From the NCBI GenBank assembly GCA_014529385.2, contig CM043960.1, forward strand, positions 120,542,543-120,606,542: a stretch of 64,000 nt of DNA, written 5' to 3'. Every line of letters begins with the position of its first letter. Within the stretch, counting starts at the first letter, position 1. Shown piece by piece: positions 22,622 through 39,925 of the stretch. Source of the DNA: Adiantum capillus-veneris. Lineage: Eukaryota > Streptophyta > Polypodiopsida > Polypodiales > Pteridaceae. A program made the position numbers and the translations under genes. The notes beneath the pieces were generated by a model. The model did no database searches and was not told the origin of the DNA. It saw only the letters and a list, made by a program, of their open reading frames with translations.

Positions 22622-23722
22622 CTAAATATCTTGCAGGAAAAATTCACTTTTCTTTCGATTAACATAAAGTTTATTCTCTCTCAAAACTTGAAATATTACC
22701 TGGAGGTGTTGCTTGTGTTCCTCCAATGAATTAGAGTAGATGATAATATCATCAAAGAACACTCCAGTGAAGGTTTGATGAGGCCTGAACAGCTTCTCCA
22801 TCAAGCGGTTGAATGTGGCTGGTGCATTGGTCAAGCCAAAAGGCATGACAATGTATTCGTAAAGACCAAATGTGGTGCGAAATGCGGTCTTTACAATGTC
22901 TTGATCAACTATCCTTATTTGATGATAGCCAATTTTTAGGTCAATCCTACTGAAGTAGGTTGATCCTTGTAGCTTATCAAATAGGTCTTCTACCCGTGGA
23001 ACGGGAAACCTATTTTTGATAGTGATCCTATTTAGTGCTCTATAGTCGACACACATACGATATGTGTCGTCTTTCTTCTGCACTAATAGCACAGGTGAGC
23101 AAAATGGAGATGAGCTTGGCCTAACCATACCCTTATCAACTAACTCATGCACTTGCCGCATAATCTCCTCTTGTTGAGCTTGAGAAACTCTATAAGAAGG
23201 TTTGTTAGGCGGTGAACTTCCTGGAAGAAGTTCAATTGCATGGTCATCATTACCTCGTTTAGGAGGTAGCTCACAAGGGATGTCGTCAATAAAAACATCT
23301 TGAAACCCCTTGAGAAAATTGGATAACTCTAATTCCTTTTGGTTGCTTTTATTTTCTTTTGCTAAAGCATTAGGTTCATTTTGAGAGTCTTTAACAAAAA
23401 TCATGTACACGGAAATAGAGCTCTTTATTGACTTGTTGAAAGCTGGTGTATGTACAATGGGGATAGTGGTACCCATTTCCTTAGCATCTATATACATGTC
23501 TTTTTCCCTAAACTTAAAGGAGATTCTCCTTTCAGGAAATTTAACATCGGCAACCAGGCGGTCAAACCATGGTGCCCCTAGGATTACATCCTCATGCTTG
23601 AGAGGAGAGATAAAGAAGTCCTCTTTGTCCACATAGCCTTGGACATGACGCCCCTCAATTTCCCGATTAAGGGAGTGACTGAAGCTTCTTTCCCCTTGAA
23701 GGACTGTCTGCGGGTAGGACAT
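22622..23722 (-). pseudogene. rt: gypsy C2 protease end and reverse transcriptase
   Basis: It begins in the protease tail (EDVILGAPWF), then runs through PSSSPFCSPVLLVQKKD, YRMCVDYRALN, FSRIDLKIGYHQIR and [12 protein letters not shown]. The catalytic box is FFDD (about 22745-22760). The frame ends at TAG 22622-22624, where the same frame simply resumes. The ATG at 23722 is incidental: comparison with copy C3 shows gag, protease and RT once shared one frame. Confidence 0.92.
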
Positions 23723-25430
23723 CTCCCATCTCGTAGGATTGTATGCCTAGCTTGGTGGCCAACTCTATAGATATAAAATTGTGAGTAGAACCAGGGTCAA
23801 AGAGAATAAAAGCATCATGTTCTCTTACCTTTCCCCAAGCATGGCATAGAGGAGATCCTTTGTGGTGAGTTTGGTGAGTCTCCTCCTCTTGGATTTCAAC
23901 CAAGGAAGCTCTAGGAGGATCTTGGTGGTTATTCTTTTGGGGACAAGCGCGGTACGCATGCCCTTGTTCTCCGCACTTGAAACACCGGTTATTCTTACGA
24001 TAACACTCAAGCTCTTCAGGAGAGAGTTTATTCTTACCTTTGTAAACTCCCTTCTCTTTAGCTTTGTTGGAGTTGCCCTTAGGAGACTTTTGGACATTGT
24101 CCTTCCCCTTAGGCTCATTGCAACCCTTGTTTTCCGGGGGCTTATTATTTCTTTTAGCCCCTGTTTGGAAGTTGATTCGAGAGGCCACCATAGTATGGTG
24201 TATTACCGCCGATACGGTACATGGCCTTTGGGAGTTGACATACTCCGCCATTTCTTCGGTTAAGCCCGCACAAAATTGTTGCTTTTGCTCTCCAAAATCC
24301 AACTTTTTGAAGACATTGGCTTTGAGTTGTACGTCCCAAAACTTGTCTACATATTTGTGGATGGATTCATTGGGAGAGAGCTTTAAGATTCGCCATTCGG
24401 TGAGTACTTTGTCTTTGGCATCGGTGGCCAAAAACTGCTTCATAATGGAAGCTATTAAAGTTTTCCATGTTTGTGGAGCTTCATCGTTGGCTCGTAGGCT
24501 AGACCACCATTGTCTGGCGGACTTTTGAAAGTGCATAGCTACATGGCGTAGCTTAGAGGACTCCGTGAAGCCCTCATCTCCAAACGCCGCATCGAATTGT
24601 TGGATAAAGGCCAAGACTTTGTCCGTAGCACCAAAGGTACCATCATAGGTAAGGAAAGAGATGCTCTTCCCTCCCTCTTTGAATTTCTTCAGCTTGGATG
24701 ACCTCTTCCATGTGGCATAGGATTTCCTATGGCCTCTTCTTTTTGATGGTTCAAAGGTTGCACCATCACTTTCTTCAGAACGTGAAGAATTTGAAGAGGG
24801 TGGAGAAGAGGGTGACCTCTTTCTCACCTTTTTCTTGTCTTGATCTTTGTCGTCTTCACCATTGCTTTCATAAGAGGAAGAGGATGAAGAAGATGGAGAA
24901 GAGGGTGTCCTCTTTCTCGCCTTTTTCTTCTCTTGCTTTTTATCATCCCTCTTTGAATTATGGCGTGGAGAAGAGTGTGATGGTCTTCTCCGCTTTGGTG
25001 GTGATGGAGAGCGTTTAGCCCGCCGTCTTCGTGGAGCCATCTCCGCCGAGGTGCAGGGAGATTTGCTTCTTTCTCGTTCCTTCGGTGGAGGCTCTTGAGT
25101 TCTCCTTTGGGAAGGAGATGCATCATCAAGAAGTAAATTCTTGAGCCCTTCGTATGGATTCTCTTCTTCTTCCCGAATCGGAGAGAGACCTCTTTTGGTA
25201 GTCTCACAAGGAGGCTTCCTAGGTGTTCTCTCGTCATGGTGATGAGCTTGGAGAATCCCATGAGCACGGAGCTGCCGTTGCACTTCACTTTGGAGAGACG
25301 AATTGCCCATGGCTTGTTGAAGCTTAGAAACAAGATAGTTAACAAGCATCGGAGCATCATTAGTAGCTTGCTCATTAGCAAAATCAAAGTTATCAACATT
25401 AATTTCACTCTCTTTACTATTGTCAACCAT
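23667..25430 (-). pseudogene. gag: gypsy C2 gag and protease
   Basis: From ATG 25430 there is an N-terminal region, then an Arg/Ser-rich basic section with two near-repeat blocks of acidic and KKxRKR sequence (residues about 110-225). The capsid-like retrotransposon Gag domain follows (FIQQFDAAFGDEGF, ARQWWSSL, WRILKLSPNESIHKYVDKFW). A CCHC zinc knuckle FKCGEQGHAYRACP is at about 23942-23990. The protease active site is DPGSTHNFIS near 23790; the DPG form is also in C3. A 1-bp deletion near 23700, seen by alignment to C3, throws the frame off before the RT. Confidence 0.9.
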
Positions 25431-25834
25431 TTTAACAACCTTTAGGTGTAAACTTTTTAGATGTACTTTGGCACTTCAAGCCCTAGTTGCTACTCCTCTT
25501 TACCCCTTTAGAAAAAGCACTCAAGCTATTGTACCCGCGGCTCGAATACCATTAATTGCAAGGAATAGAAGAGAGGGTCTTTCGACACCAAAACAGCACC
25601 GGCTCCTATCAAGCTTCTAATAGCTCAATAGTGGTTAAGCCGTAGGCAAGCCCCGTAGGACTCCACTATTAAGACCATAGCTCTCGGCGGTGATGCCCCG
25701 TTAACTGCACGAAGGCAGGCGCACTGCAAGGCTGAAAAATCCCTATTCTACTTACTCAAAGGCAATTAATAATACCAACCATTTGTAGCTAGCTTGAGGA
25801 CCTCCCTTCTTGAGCAAAAAAAGAGAAACCTTGA
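25431..25834 (-). other. gypsy C2 untranslated leader
   Basis: About 400 bp between PBS and gag with no coding potential. It is closely similar to 61826-62226 of C3 on the other strand. Confidence 0.8.
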
Positions 25835-25847
25835 GCTCTGATACCAA
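25835..25847 (-). promoter_or_regulatory. primer binding site of gypsy C2 (tRNA-iMet)
   Basis: The minus strand reads TTGGTATCAGAGC directly after the LTR. It is an intact initiator-Met complement, better preserved than in C3. Confidence 0.9.
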
Positions 25848-27435
25848 TGTAACATTTAATGGCCTAATAACTTATGTGTAGCGGAAATTAGCATGAACAT
25901 AGTGGGCATTTCATTAGAATAGATTCCTAATGAGAATTACAAGAGTGCTTGGGTGGAGAGAGCAAAAAAAAGCATAACACCTAGTTAGATAGCATTGACA
26001 ATACTTTCAAAAGAGAGAGAAATTAAGCTAATGACAACAGTTGAGGACCGAATTTGCATGGAGCCGGTCCCCCCTTCAAAAGGCTTTGTATTATGGTTTC
26101 TCCCATCAAGAGAGACATTGTACAATACAATTCTTTGTTTTCCTTCAAGACTAGCTAGTGCAATGAAGATAAAAGCTTCATGCACTAAGCAAAACACTTA
26201 GCAAACACAACTTGAATTATCCCCGTTCTCAGACCCAAGACCTCACACACCTTCGAAGATGGTGAGAGCTAGCAGGGTATGAGAGTAGATTGAGAGGAAG
26301 AAGGAGTATCTTACGAGAAAGATGTACATCTCCTCACATAATCACTCATATTAGCATAGCTTAGCTTAGTAATTAGCTTGGTAGAGGAGATGAGCATGCA
26401 TTGAAGCTTGTCTCTTGGTTGGATTTGCATCCACATGCCAAGAGAGTGTTGATGTAGGCTTCTATCTCACAAGCTTGGAGTAGGTGATGAGCTCTCCATT
26501 AAAGCTTGGGAAGAGATAGTCTTCTTTGCTTCACACATAGACTGTGTGTGAGTGTGTGTGTGATAATGCCTTGCAAAAATCAGCCCCCTCTCTCTCTTGG
26601 GCGAGCCCTCTTGCTAAATGCTCTTGCTCCCATCCCATTGGACCTCCCCAGGGCTAGCCTATCACCATTAAGCAGCATAAGTGATAGCCTTTTGACATGT
26701 GTCCCTCTTTCCCCTTTTGTGAGAGCTTTAGGTAATTAAATAATTAAACTAAAATCTCATTGGACCCATTTGCCTCCTGGCCAATAGGAATCAGGCAAGC
26801 CATTGGGCTCCTGAATGCTCATTGGACCCCTTGGGAGACTGCCCAATAGTCTTCTAGGAGACTTATTTCTCATTGGTTCTTTTATTAAGTGTTTTTTAAA
26901 TTAATTAAACTAGATTTAATCTAGTTTAGATTTCATTGGTCCACCTCCAAGGCCATCCAATAGGAATTGGGCACACCTTGTGGGCATCTGGGCTAGGGAG
27001 CTGACATGTGTCCCTAATTCCCTTTGTGTAAAGGGAGTGTGTGTGTGTGTGTGTGTGACTTTCTCTCTCATCCCCTAGAAGAGGGGCTCTCCCCCTCCCA
27101 TGTAGGGATTGCAAAGACACTTTTGGTACACACAAAGCATCCAATTTCCCCTAGGTTTGACCTTTGGACACAACCTTTGAATTTTGGAACCTTAGCATTT
27201 TGGAAGTCTTAATGGGCTGAACCTTAGGGTCTTTTTAGCCCATTGTTGCACATGACTCTTTTGCAGATGGCCCCCCCTTTGGATCCCTATTTTCTCTCCT
27301 TTGGATCCCTACTGTGGCTGGTCTGCTAGCTTAACCAATATTCTAGCTTTTTCTCCCCTAGCACTTTCCCACATTAAATGATCGGTTTAATATGAGAAAA
27401 TCATTTAGAAGAATTAGATATTGAATATTATGACA
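25848..27435 (-). repeat. 5' LTR of gypsy C2
   Basis: A full 1,588-bp family C LTR in reverse orientation. It includes a (GT)n tract at about 27037-27058 that corresponds to the (CA)n tract of the solo LTR C1. Confidence 0.92.
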
Positions 27436-32760
<5,325 letters not shown>

Positions 32761-32780
32761 GTCCCCGGCAGCGGCGCCAA
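32761..32780 (-). promoter_or_regulatory. primer binding site of element D (tRNA-Asp)
   Basis: The minus strand reads TTGGCGCCGCTGCCGGGGAC at the LTR border. It complements the 3' end of plant tRNA-Asp with one or two mismatches. Confidence 0.88.
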
Positions 32781-33732
32781 TGTTGGAGGCTCGCCATAGC
32801 ATAGGCAATCTCCCACAAAATCTATCAATCCGGAGAGAAAGAGCATGACCCGGCTAGGGCTTGGAGGCATCACACGAAGAATGTGCGAGAGCGTCATCGG
32901 ATGCAAAGATTGAAAGGATTCAAGAGCGTGCATCCTCCAATGCAAATAGAAATCATCCTAAATCAACTAATGCTAATCGCACATCAAGCATCAATTTCAA
33001 GCAATCATCTACACACATCAAGCAACGAAGTGAAACAAACTAATCATGGAATCTCTCAAGCACAACTCTAATTACATGCATTGACGATTAAGCACACAAG
33101 ATCGCATTCAAGTCGGCCACCCCAACCATGCCCATCATGGTGTCCAAATCAAGTCACATATAATCAAATTAAGCTCAAGGCTTCTTAAACCTACACACAC
33201 ACAAGCACACCATTAGAGGACAACTCTTATCCCTCAATCACGAGTACACCCACTCCGCTTAATCGAGAGAGTTAGATAAGGACTCCACTAATCAGAAAAG
33301 CTTAGCATAAGTAAGAGTTAGATTAGAGAAGATCAACACTTCAAAACAATGAAGGAAAGTAGATAAACATGATTGACAGCATAATGAAGACTAGATTAAT
33401 TAAGAGAGGATTACACTAATTACATGTGATTAGCACTAGCCTTCTAAGCATGGGCATTAAGCTCAAAGGCTAGGCCATCAAGACGTCCTCTAGGGAGAGA
33501 GTTCTCAATAGGACCACTCAAGAATGACCTCTCATTAAGCATAGGGCTCTTTTATAGTTTTGGGCCTCAAACCCTTCAACTATGGGATAAAGTGAGCTCT
33601 CTAGCCTAGACTCATACAACTTTGGAACTCCTAAATGAGCCCAAGCCCTATACAATGAAAAGTAAATACTGTGCACTATGGCACATCCACAACTTGGTGC
33701 ATAAATGGTGTCGCCGTTAGCCGCTTCTAACA
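32781..33732 (-). repeat. 5' LTR of element D
   Basis: A 952-bp partner of 20100-21050 with a minus-strand TATAAAAG at 33549-33556. The right target copy ATTTT is at 33733-33737. Confidence 0.92.
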
Positions 33733-33737
33733 ATTTT

Positions 33738-34810
33738 GAATTGCCTCTCTATCTTGTACATTCTTTTCAATGTGATCTCTCAATCTTGTAAATTACTAAA
33801 ATTGGTGATGTGTTTTAATAAGCGGTGTCCTTTTTGCTTAAAGCAACAACTTAGCATAAGTGGGATGCACATGATCACTCCCTTCAACTTAACTTAATAC
33901 ATTAAGTAACCAAAAAGAAAAATCATTATGGGGACAGTATAAAAATCATCTGAGTGAAAAGAAGTTGAATTTATACTGTCATGTTGCATAAACATCTGCT
34001 TCACTAAAGATTAACATTTTTTGGTATCCTAGAGGGCAAACAAGGCCAGAAATTTCCAAAAAGGGGGTGGCCACAAGGGCGCGCATATAGCCCAGACAGA
34101 AGTCCTGGATGGCTCATCTGCGCGCCCTTGTGGCCACCCCTTTTTAGCATTTTTTGGCAATTTATGCACTCCAAGACCCTAAAAATGGTGAGATAAACCT
34201 TAAATTTAACTTTTAATAGACATGATCACTCCCTTCAACTTAATACATAAAGAAACCAAAAGGTCAAATCATTTTGGGGACGATATAAAATTCAGCTGAG
34301 TGAAAATAAGTGGGATTTATATTGTCATTGTGAATAAACATCTGGTTCCACTAAATATTAACAATTTTTTGGTATCATGGGGGACATACAAAGCCAAAAA
34401 ATGCTAAAAAGGGGGTGGTCACAAATGCCGTAGATGAACCATCCAAAACTTCTATATGGGCCATATGCACGCCCTTGTGGCCACCCCCTCTTTGGCATTA
34501 TCTGGTCTTGTATACCCCTAGGATACCAAAAATGTTAATCTTTGGTTTAAATTTAGTTGTTCATGCACAGAATTACTTAGCTTAAAACACACGAAGAAGC
34601 ATAAAATGCAAATGAATTCGGAGACAGTAGACACAAAACTCTCAAAGCCATCTGAGTACAAAAAGAAGGGTGTGCAACACAAAAACGGAGGTGTAACTTT
34701 GGCTAATGCTCAAAGTCCCGCCGCAAATGGCGTGCAAGCTGAATGTCCTTTGGCTGTATTGTCACGTGTAGAATCCACTTTGACCCTTGTTGCACTCTGC
34801 ATTGGCGCCA
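33738..34810. other. spacer between elements D and E, dominated by a foldback structure
   Basis: No gene. Host DNA resumes after element D. Two long units with hairpins (33870-34545) are followed by a weaker third unit that shares ACAGTA(G/T)A-AAA-TC and GCCATCTGAGTACAAAA-like sequence (34610-34665). It ends abruptly at the truncated LTR of element E. Confidence 0.55.
33870..34545. repeat. composite foldback repeat with two hairpin units
   Basis: Two direct units (about 33870-34150 and 34215-34500) share CATGATCACTCCCTTCAACT, GGGGACAGTATAAAA-like and AAAAAGGGGGTGG blocks. Unit 1 holds a hairpin with a stem of about 26 bp (34058-34084 with 34120-34146). Unit 2 holds a weaker one (34403-34430 with 34466-34497). 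An outer inverted pair (34005-34050 and 34501-34543, TTGGTATCCTAG core) encloses both. No transposase is present. Confidence 0.6.
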
Positions 34811-36513
34811 TTATGTGTGTGTGTTTTCTCTTACTCTAATCTCTCTAAGTATACCTACTCTCTCTAGTTAGTACATCTTCACTATTAACTTATGCATTGT
34901 TAATTTGAAAGTTAATACATAAGAGAACTCATCATATTCTTATTATACATGATGAAATTATCATTCAACAATTTTATTGTCAATTAGATTAAGTAGAATT
35001 TTGAATAATACTAAAAATTGATTTAGTTGAAGTATAGAAATGGAAGTTAGAATTGGATTAGAAATGTCACGCATAAAAGTAATGCAGTCCTAAACTTTCA
35101 CTCGTAGTTTACACACTTAATTTTTTATTAATTACGATTAGCAAATATTTGATGTATAGAAATTAGATGTAGAACAACAACACTAAGTGTGAATCCGAGT
35201 TGACGAGGGTTCAAATTACAGACTCTCTTTGGAAACAAGGAGACTACCATGAAAATTGATCAATTTAAATTTCTAAGTGTATAACATAAGTGTAGTACAA
35301 AAAAATGGCTCCAAAGCGTGCTCGAACCTAAGGACTAATGATCATGAAGCTGGTACAAGTAACGGTGGAACTCCTGTGGAACATGCTATGTCTCCACCAA
35401 TCGGACCAATCGGAGCTATGGTATAGGTTAGTATTGCAGTTTCAAGTTATGTATCATTGCATATGCGAGACCACAGGAATATATTATTTACCTTATGAAA
35501 AGAAAACATGGACCAAAACCAAGGGGCTTAACCCCAAGAAACTCGGCATATGTTTGACAAGTAGGAAAGATTGTCTGGTTAAATTGGTTGCTATAGGAAA
35601 AGATGTTTGTCCAAAACCTTCGGTATGGTTTCTCTCAAGTCTCTCTACTTATTAGCGCTGGCATTATGTGGCAGTTGCCGAGGCGTGAGATGACGCTCAG
35701 GATGGCACCGCTGATGCTGTGGTGGGAGTACACCCAGATTAGCCCAGCTGGATACTGCAGTTTTGTTTTGCCGTGGCGTGAGGATGACGCCCAGATTGGC
35801 ACCGTTGTTGCTGTGGCGGGAGTACGTCAGATTAGCACAACGAGTACTTGTCGAGCGGTATGGGACGCTCATGAGGACAAGGGTTTTTATAAATAATGTA
35901 TATACCGATCGGACATAATAGCGCCAGTAGAGATTCTTGGGTGAACCTAATCCAAAGGTTGTTGGTCTAAAATTGGACGACTTCTTGTTTGACTATTGTT
36001 TGTAATACTGTTTGAAGGGCTATTTTAACGAACCAGTGTCATAAATAAAGTAAAGTAACATGTATGTTTAAACAGTGTGGTAGTAATTAGATAACAAAAG
36101 AAGGGTGAGTGTGGTGTGGAAAGTGGGAGAATGATACCCCGATGGTATCATTCTATGGACGGGTGGACCCGATGACTCGGGTAACTTTCCAAGGCTAGAA
36201 ATTGTTGTTTTTTTAAGTCATAAATCTTAAAAGAGACAAACCTTGGCGGTTGTGCTTCTGAAACATGGGAAAAAAATCACACAGGTTGGTCACTTTAAGA
36301 TTTATACTTTTAGGTATAATTGATTATAGATAGTTTTTAGATAGGGTTATGGTGGTCACGCTCCTCCATAACGAGATAGGACCAATCCTTCACTAACGGT
36401 TCATGCCCGTGGCTACGTAGTAGCTAAGGCAATGTCCGTTGGTTTTTCTTTTTCAGGATTGGAGATCTATCAAAGGTACTCCGCTCCTCTCAAAAAGGGG
36501 CAGGGACCTCACA
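34811..36513 (+). repeat. 5' LTR of chromovirus E, missing its first part
   Basis: It matches the 3' LTR from about 46368 to its end at 53628. The first 1.29 kb (equivalent to 45083-46367, including promoter and most of the minisatellite) is absent. It retains about 105 bp (36045-36150) lost from the 3' LTR, and the empty site of copia G at 36235-36239. A two-copy tandem repeat of about 95 bp (35667-35840) is shared by both LTRs. Confidence 0.88.
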
Positions 36514-36527
36514 TTGGTATCAGAGCC
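36514..36527 (+). promoter_or_regulatory. primer binding site of chromovirus E (tRNA-iMet)
   Basis: TTGGTATCAGAGCC directly follows the LTR end. It is an intact initiator-Met complement. Confidence 0.92.
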
Positions 36528-36969
36528 TAGGTTAAAGCTTGGGGAGATTTTTAGATTGATGTTTGGATAGTGAAGGATGCGAATGTTTGAAATAATAGAA
36601 GAACCTAGAAAAATTGTTTTGAGTTTTTATATGGTATTGAAGATTGAACTTTCCTGGTACAGGAAAATGTTCATTCAGCCTACCAGAAATCCCAGGTGTT
36701 CACCATCATGTTTGAAAATGCATGCCAATCACGAAATTATCAGTTTTGAAAAAGGGTGATGATGATTTTGGATAGGGTGTTTGCACCACCTATCCCAAGG
36801 GTGCATAGAGGATGGGGCATCAAATGGAGTCCATTTGGAGGACTCTATACCAACGATGCTGACAAGATATGGTGCATGGATACCAACCTCAAGAAACTTT
36901 GATGGGCAAAGGAGTTAAAAGTCATCGAAGTTTATCTTTTCATTGGTACTAAGAATACGGACGCTACCA
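36528..36969 (+). other. chromovirus E leader; gag and protease deleted
   Basis: Only about 440 bp separate PBS and RT, where a complete element of this type has well over 1.5 kb of gag and protease. No capsid, zinc knuckle or protease motif is seen. Confidence 0.7.
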
Positions 36970-37735
36970 TTACCTAGGGAGGTAGACCATGAAATCAAAA
37001 TTTTTCGAGGTAGTGAACCAGTCTCAAGAGCGCCGTACAAGATGTCACTTCCAGAGGCTATAGAACTCAAGGAGCAGCTCAAGTAGTTGATTGAGCAAGG
37101 ATTTATCCGACCTAGTACATCTCCATGGGGTGCACATGTTCTCTTCCAAAAGAAAAAGGACGGCTCTCTTCGACTTTGCATAGATTATAGGGGGTTATAT
37201 TAGGTTACCATGAGAATAAATATCCAATTCCTCGTATTGATGAGATGCTGGACAGATTACATGGAGCCAAAATATTCATGAAGATCGATCTTCGATCTGG
37301 CTATCATCAAATTCGAATCAAGGAGGCTGATATCTCCAAAACAGCTTTCAACACTCATTATGGTCATTACGAATTTACAGTGATGGCTTTCGGACTTACA
37401 AATGCTCCTGCAACTTTCAATCGTCTGATGCACGATATCTTTAGAGAATTCTTGGACGATTTTGTCCTAGTATTCTTTGACGATATCTTAATTTATTCCA
37501 AATCAGAGGAAGAGCATGAAGGACATGTTAGGAAAGTGTTAGAGCTTTTACGCCGAAATAAGTTGTATGCAAAGAAAAGCAAATGTACCTTCTTTACCCC
37601 TAAGGTCTGTTACTTAGGGTTTATCATTTCACCTGAAGGAGTCTCTGTTGACCCTGACAAAGTCAAAGATATTGTGGAATGGCCTCAACCCACTTCACAA
37701 ACCGAAGTCAGAGGGTTCTTAGGTATCACAGGGTG
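36970..37735 (+). pseudogene. rt: chromovirus E reverse transcriptase
   Basis: The RT begins LPREVDHEI, then [20 protein letters not shown] and LCIDYRGL, with TAG at 37084-37086 and 37201-37203. After a 1-bp loss near 37213 it continues [29 protein letters not shown] and the catalytic FFDD box (about 37474-37485), then the thumb ([10 protein letters not shown]). A second frameshift lies near 37727 (FLGITG). All core RT motifs are readable across frames. Confidence 0.93.
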
Positions 37736-38265
37736 TACAGGATCTTTGTAAAGGACTATGCTCTTAAAGCTGCACCACTAACCGACTTGCTAAAGAAAGG
37801 AGCTACGATACTTTGGGAAGAAAAACATGAATCTTGCTTCAAACAGCTTAAGGAGTATCTTGCTTCAGAACCTCTCTTAAAACTTTCAGACTTCACCCAA
37901 GAATTCGAGGTGATCACAGATGCTAGTAACCTTGCATTAGGAGGAGTCCTTACTCAAGAAGGAAGGCCCGTAGCTTATACTTCTTGAAAGCTTAGGATTC
38001 ATGAAGTGAATTATGCTACACATGATTTAGAATTGCTAGCAGTTATTCACACTCTCAAGATATGGAGACATTATCTATTGGGACGCAAATTCCAATTGGT
38101 AACAGATCACAAGAGCCTTAAGTGGATTTTTACCCAACCTAAACTTAACATGAGATAGAGGAGATGGATAGAGCTCATGCACAATATGATTTTGATATTA
38201 AATTTAGACCAGGTAAGGATAATGTTGTGGCAGATGCCCTAAGCCGTAAAGATTTTCTGGGGGCA
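37736..38265 (+). pseudogene. chromovirus E RNase H
   Basis: It starts YRIFVKDY and reads FEVITDASNLALGGVL, THDLELLAVIHTLKIW, VTDHKSLKWIF and NVVADALSRK, which contain the RNase H acidic residues. TGA 37985-37987 and TAG 38157-38159 interrupt it, and a 1-bp loss near 38187 shifts the frame again. Confidence 0.92.
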
Positions 38266-39144
38266 ATTTCCATGGCTAACAACCCTAATATAGACAAGGT
38301 CTTGGATGCTGCTATCAGAGATGCAGATTACCAGATGCTTGCTAGTATCCTACGTGAAGAGAGGGTATCATCAAATCAGCCTGAACCTCTACATTACTCC
38401 TTAGAAGATGGGAAAACTTACTATAGGAATCGACTATGCATACCTAAGGATTCTACCCTAAGGAATGCTATCCTATATGAAGCACATGATGGCCCAACTT
38501 CATGACATCCAGGTTATGCCAAAACCATCAATGCAATTCGCAGAAGTTACTATTGGCAAGGTATGAAGGGTGATGTCCTTCGCTATGTCAAGCAGTGTTT
38601 GTCTTGTCAAAGGATTAAGGCAGAAATACTAAAGATGCCACGTAAATTACATCCTTTAGATATTCCCCAAATGAAATGGGAATGTATTAGCATGGATTTT
38701 ATCACCGAGTTTCCTTCTGTTCAAGCTGGCTATGATTCAATCATGGTCATAGTCGACTTGCTTACTAAAGTGGCTCACTTAATCCCAGTCAAGACAACCT
38801 TTACAGCTTCAGATATTGCTCGTCTGTTTGTGAAGGAGGTTTTCAAAATTCATGGTTTACCCAAGAGGATTGTCAGCGATCGTGATGCCAAGTTTACTTC
38901 AAAGTTTTGGGTATCATTGTTTCAAGCTATTGGAACCCAGTTATGTTTTAGTACTGCTTATCATCCTCAAACTGATGGACAAACTGAAAGAGATAATCAA
39001 GTAATTGAAGACATCCTCGGAGCCTACTACAATAGAGAACCTCGCAAGTGGATTCAATACCTACCCTTGGTAGAGTATGCATACAATTCCTCTACTCACA
39101 GAAGTATTGGAATGACACCTTTTAATGCTCTTTATGGTCAATAA
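38266..39144 (+). pseudogene. int: chromovirus E integrase
   Basis: The HHCC zinc finger runs from EAHDGPTS/HPGY to CLSCQRIK, with TGA 38503-38505 between its histidines. The core has all three acidic residues: MDFITEFP, SDRDAKFTSKFW and the Glu of TDGQTERDNQVIED. TAA 39142-39144 follows LYGQ. Apart from the two stops this part stays in one frame for about 300 codons. Confidence 0.93.
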
Positions 39145-39644
39145 TGTTTATCACCTCTTAACTTTTTTGACCCCACTATAAGGGTAGAAGCCTCAAAGAA
39201 AATGCTTGAAGAAATGGAAGCTCAAACCAAAGCTATTCGAAGGGATATTCAAGCGGCTCAAAATCGACAAAAGAAGTACGCCAACTTAAAAAGATCTGAT
39301 CGGATTTTCAAAGAAGGTGACAAAGTTTTCTTACGAGTAAAGCCCAAAAAGAGCAATCTGTCTCTTGGAAGGTATAAGAAGCTTAGCTACCGATATTGTG
39401 GACCTTACGAAATAATCAAGGTTGTAAGTGATCAAGCTTATAGACTAAAACTCCCTTCTCATCTCAAAGTGCATGATGTATTTCATGTAAGTCTATTAAA
39501 ACCTTATGTATATAGCCCTGACCATGTCCTTGATGAGCAAATCATTTTACCTACTCAAGATGTTCTACAACTCCAACCTAATACTATCCTAGAAACTCGG
39601 GAGAGAAAGCTTAGGAATAGATCAATCAAAGAACATCTTATCTT

Positions 39645-39894
39645 TGTGCGCTCCTTGCCGCACTGTCGAAGCAAGGGACTTGCCAATACACCGTATGCGA
39701 GCCACAAACGGCTCCAAGCACACAACAAGCCTAAACTAGCAAGCTCAAGAAAACAAAGGGTGTGTCACTCACCGCTCTACGCTCGCCTTCGTGGTGGATT
39801 CCTCGCCGCGATGAAGAAGAAGCTGCAGTCGTGCCGCGCTCAACCGCTTCGCCGCCGTCGTGCCTTCGTAATGCTCGATCGCACACACACTCTC

Positions 39895-39925
<31 letters not shown>

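Larger units (their letters stand above)
21309..27435 (-). mobile_element. gypsy C2: internally deleted Ty3/gypsy retrotransposon nested in element D
   Basis: Minus-strand element with a full 5' LTR (25848-27435), PBS, gag, protease, RT and RNase H. It jumps straight from the end of RNase H into the last 429 bp of the 3' LTR. Integrase, PPT and most of the 3' LTR are gone. ATTG flanks both ends (21305-21308 and 27436-27439), one base shorter than the usual five. It carries a 1-bp deletion in protease and an amber stop in RT, so it is inactive. Confidence 0.92.

Noticed and set aside
32761-32780. Match to a tRNA 3' end
   Set aside because: It is a primer binding site complementary to tRNA-Asp at an LTR border; no tRNA gene structure is present. 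The same applies to 44367-44389 and the tRNA-iMet sites.
34606-34839. Frame of 77 codons ending in a hydrophobic stretch
   Set aside because: It spans the junction between the foldback spacer and the truncated LTR of chromovirus E.
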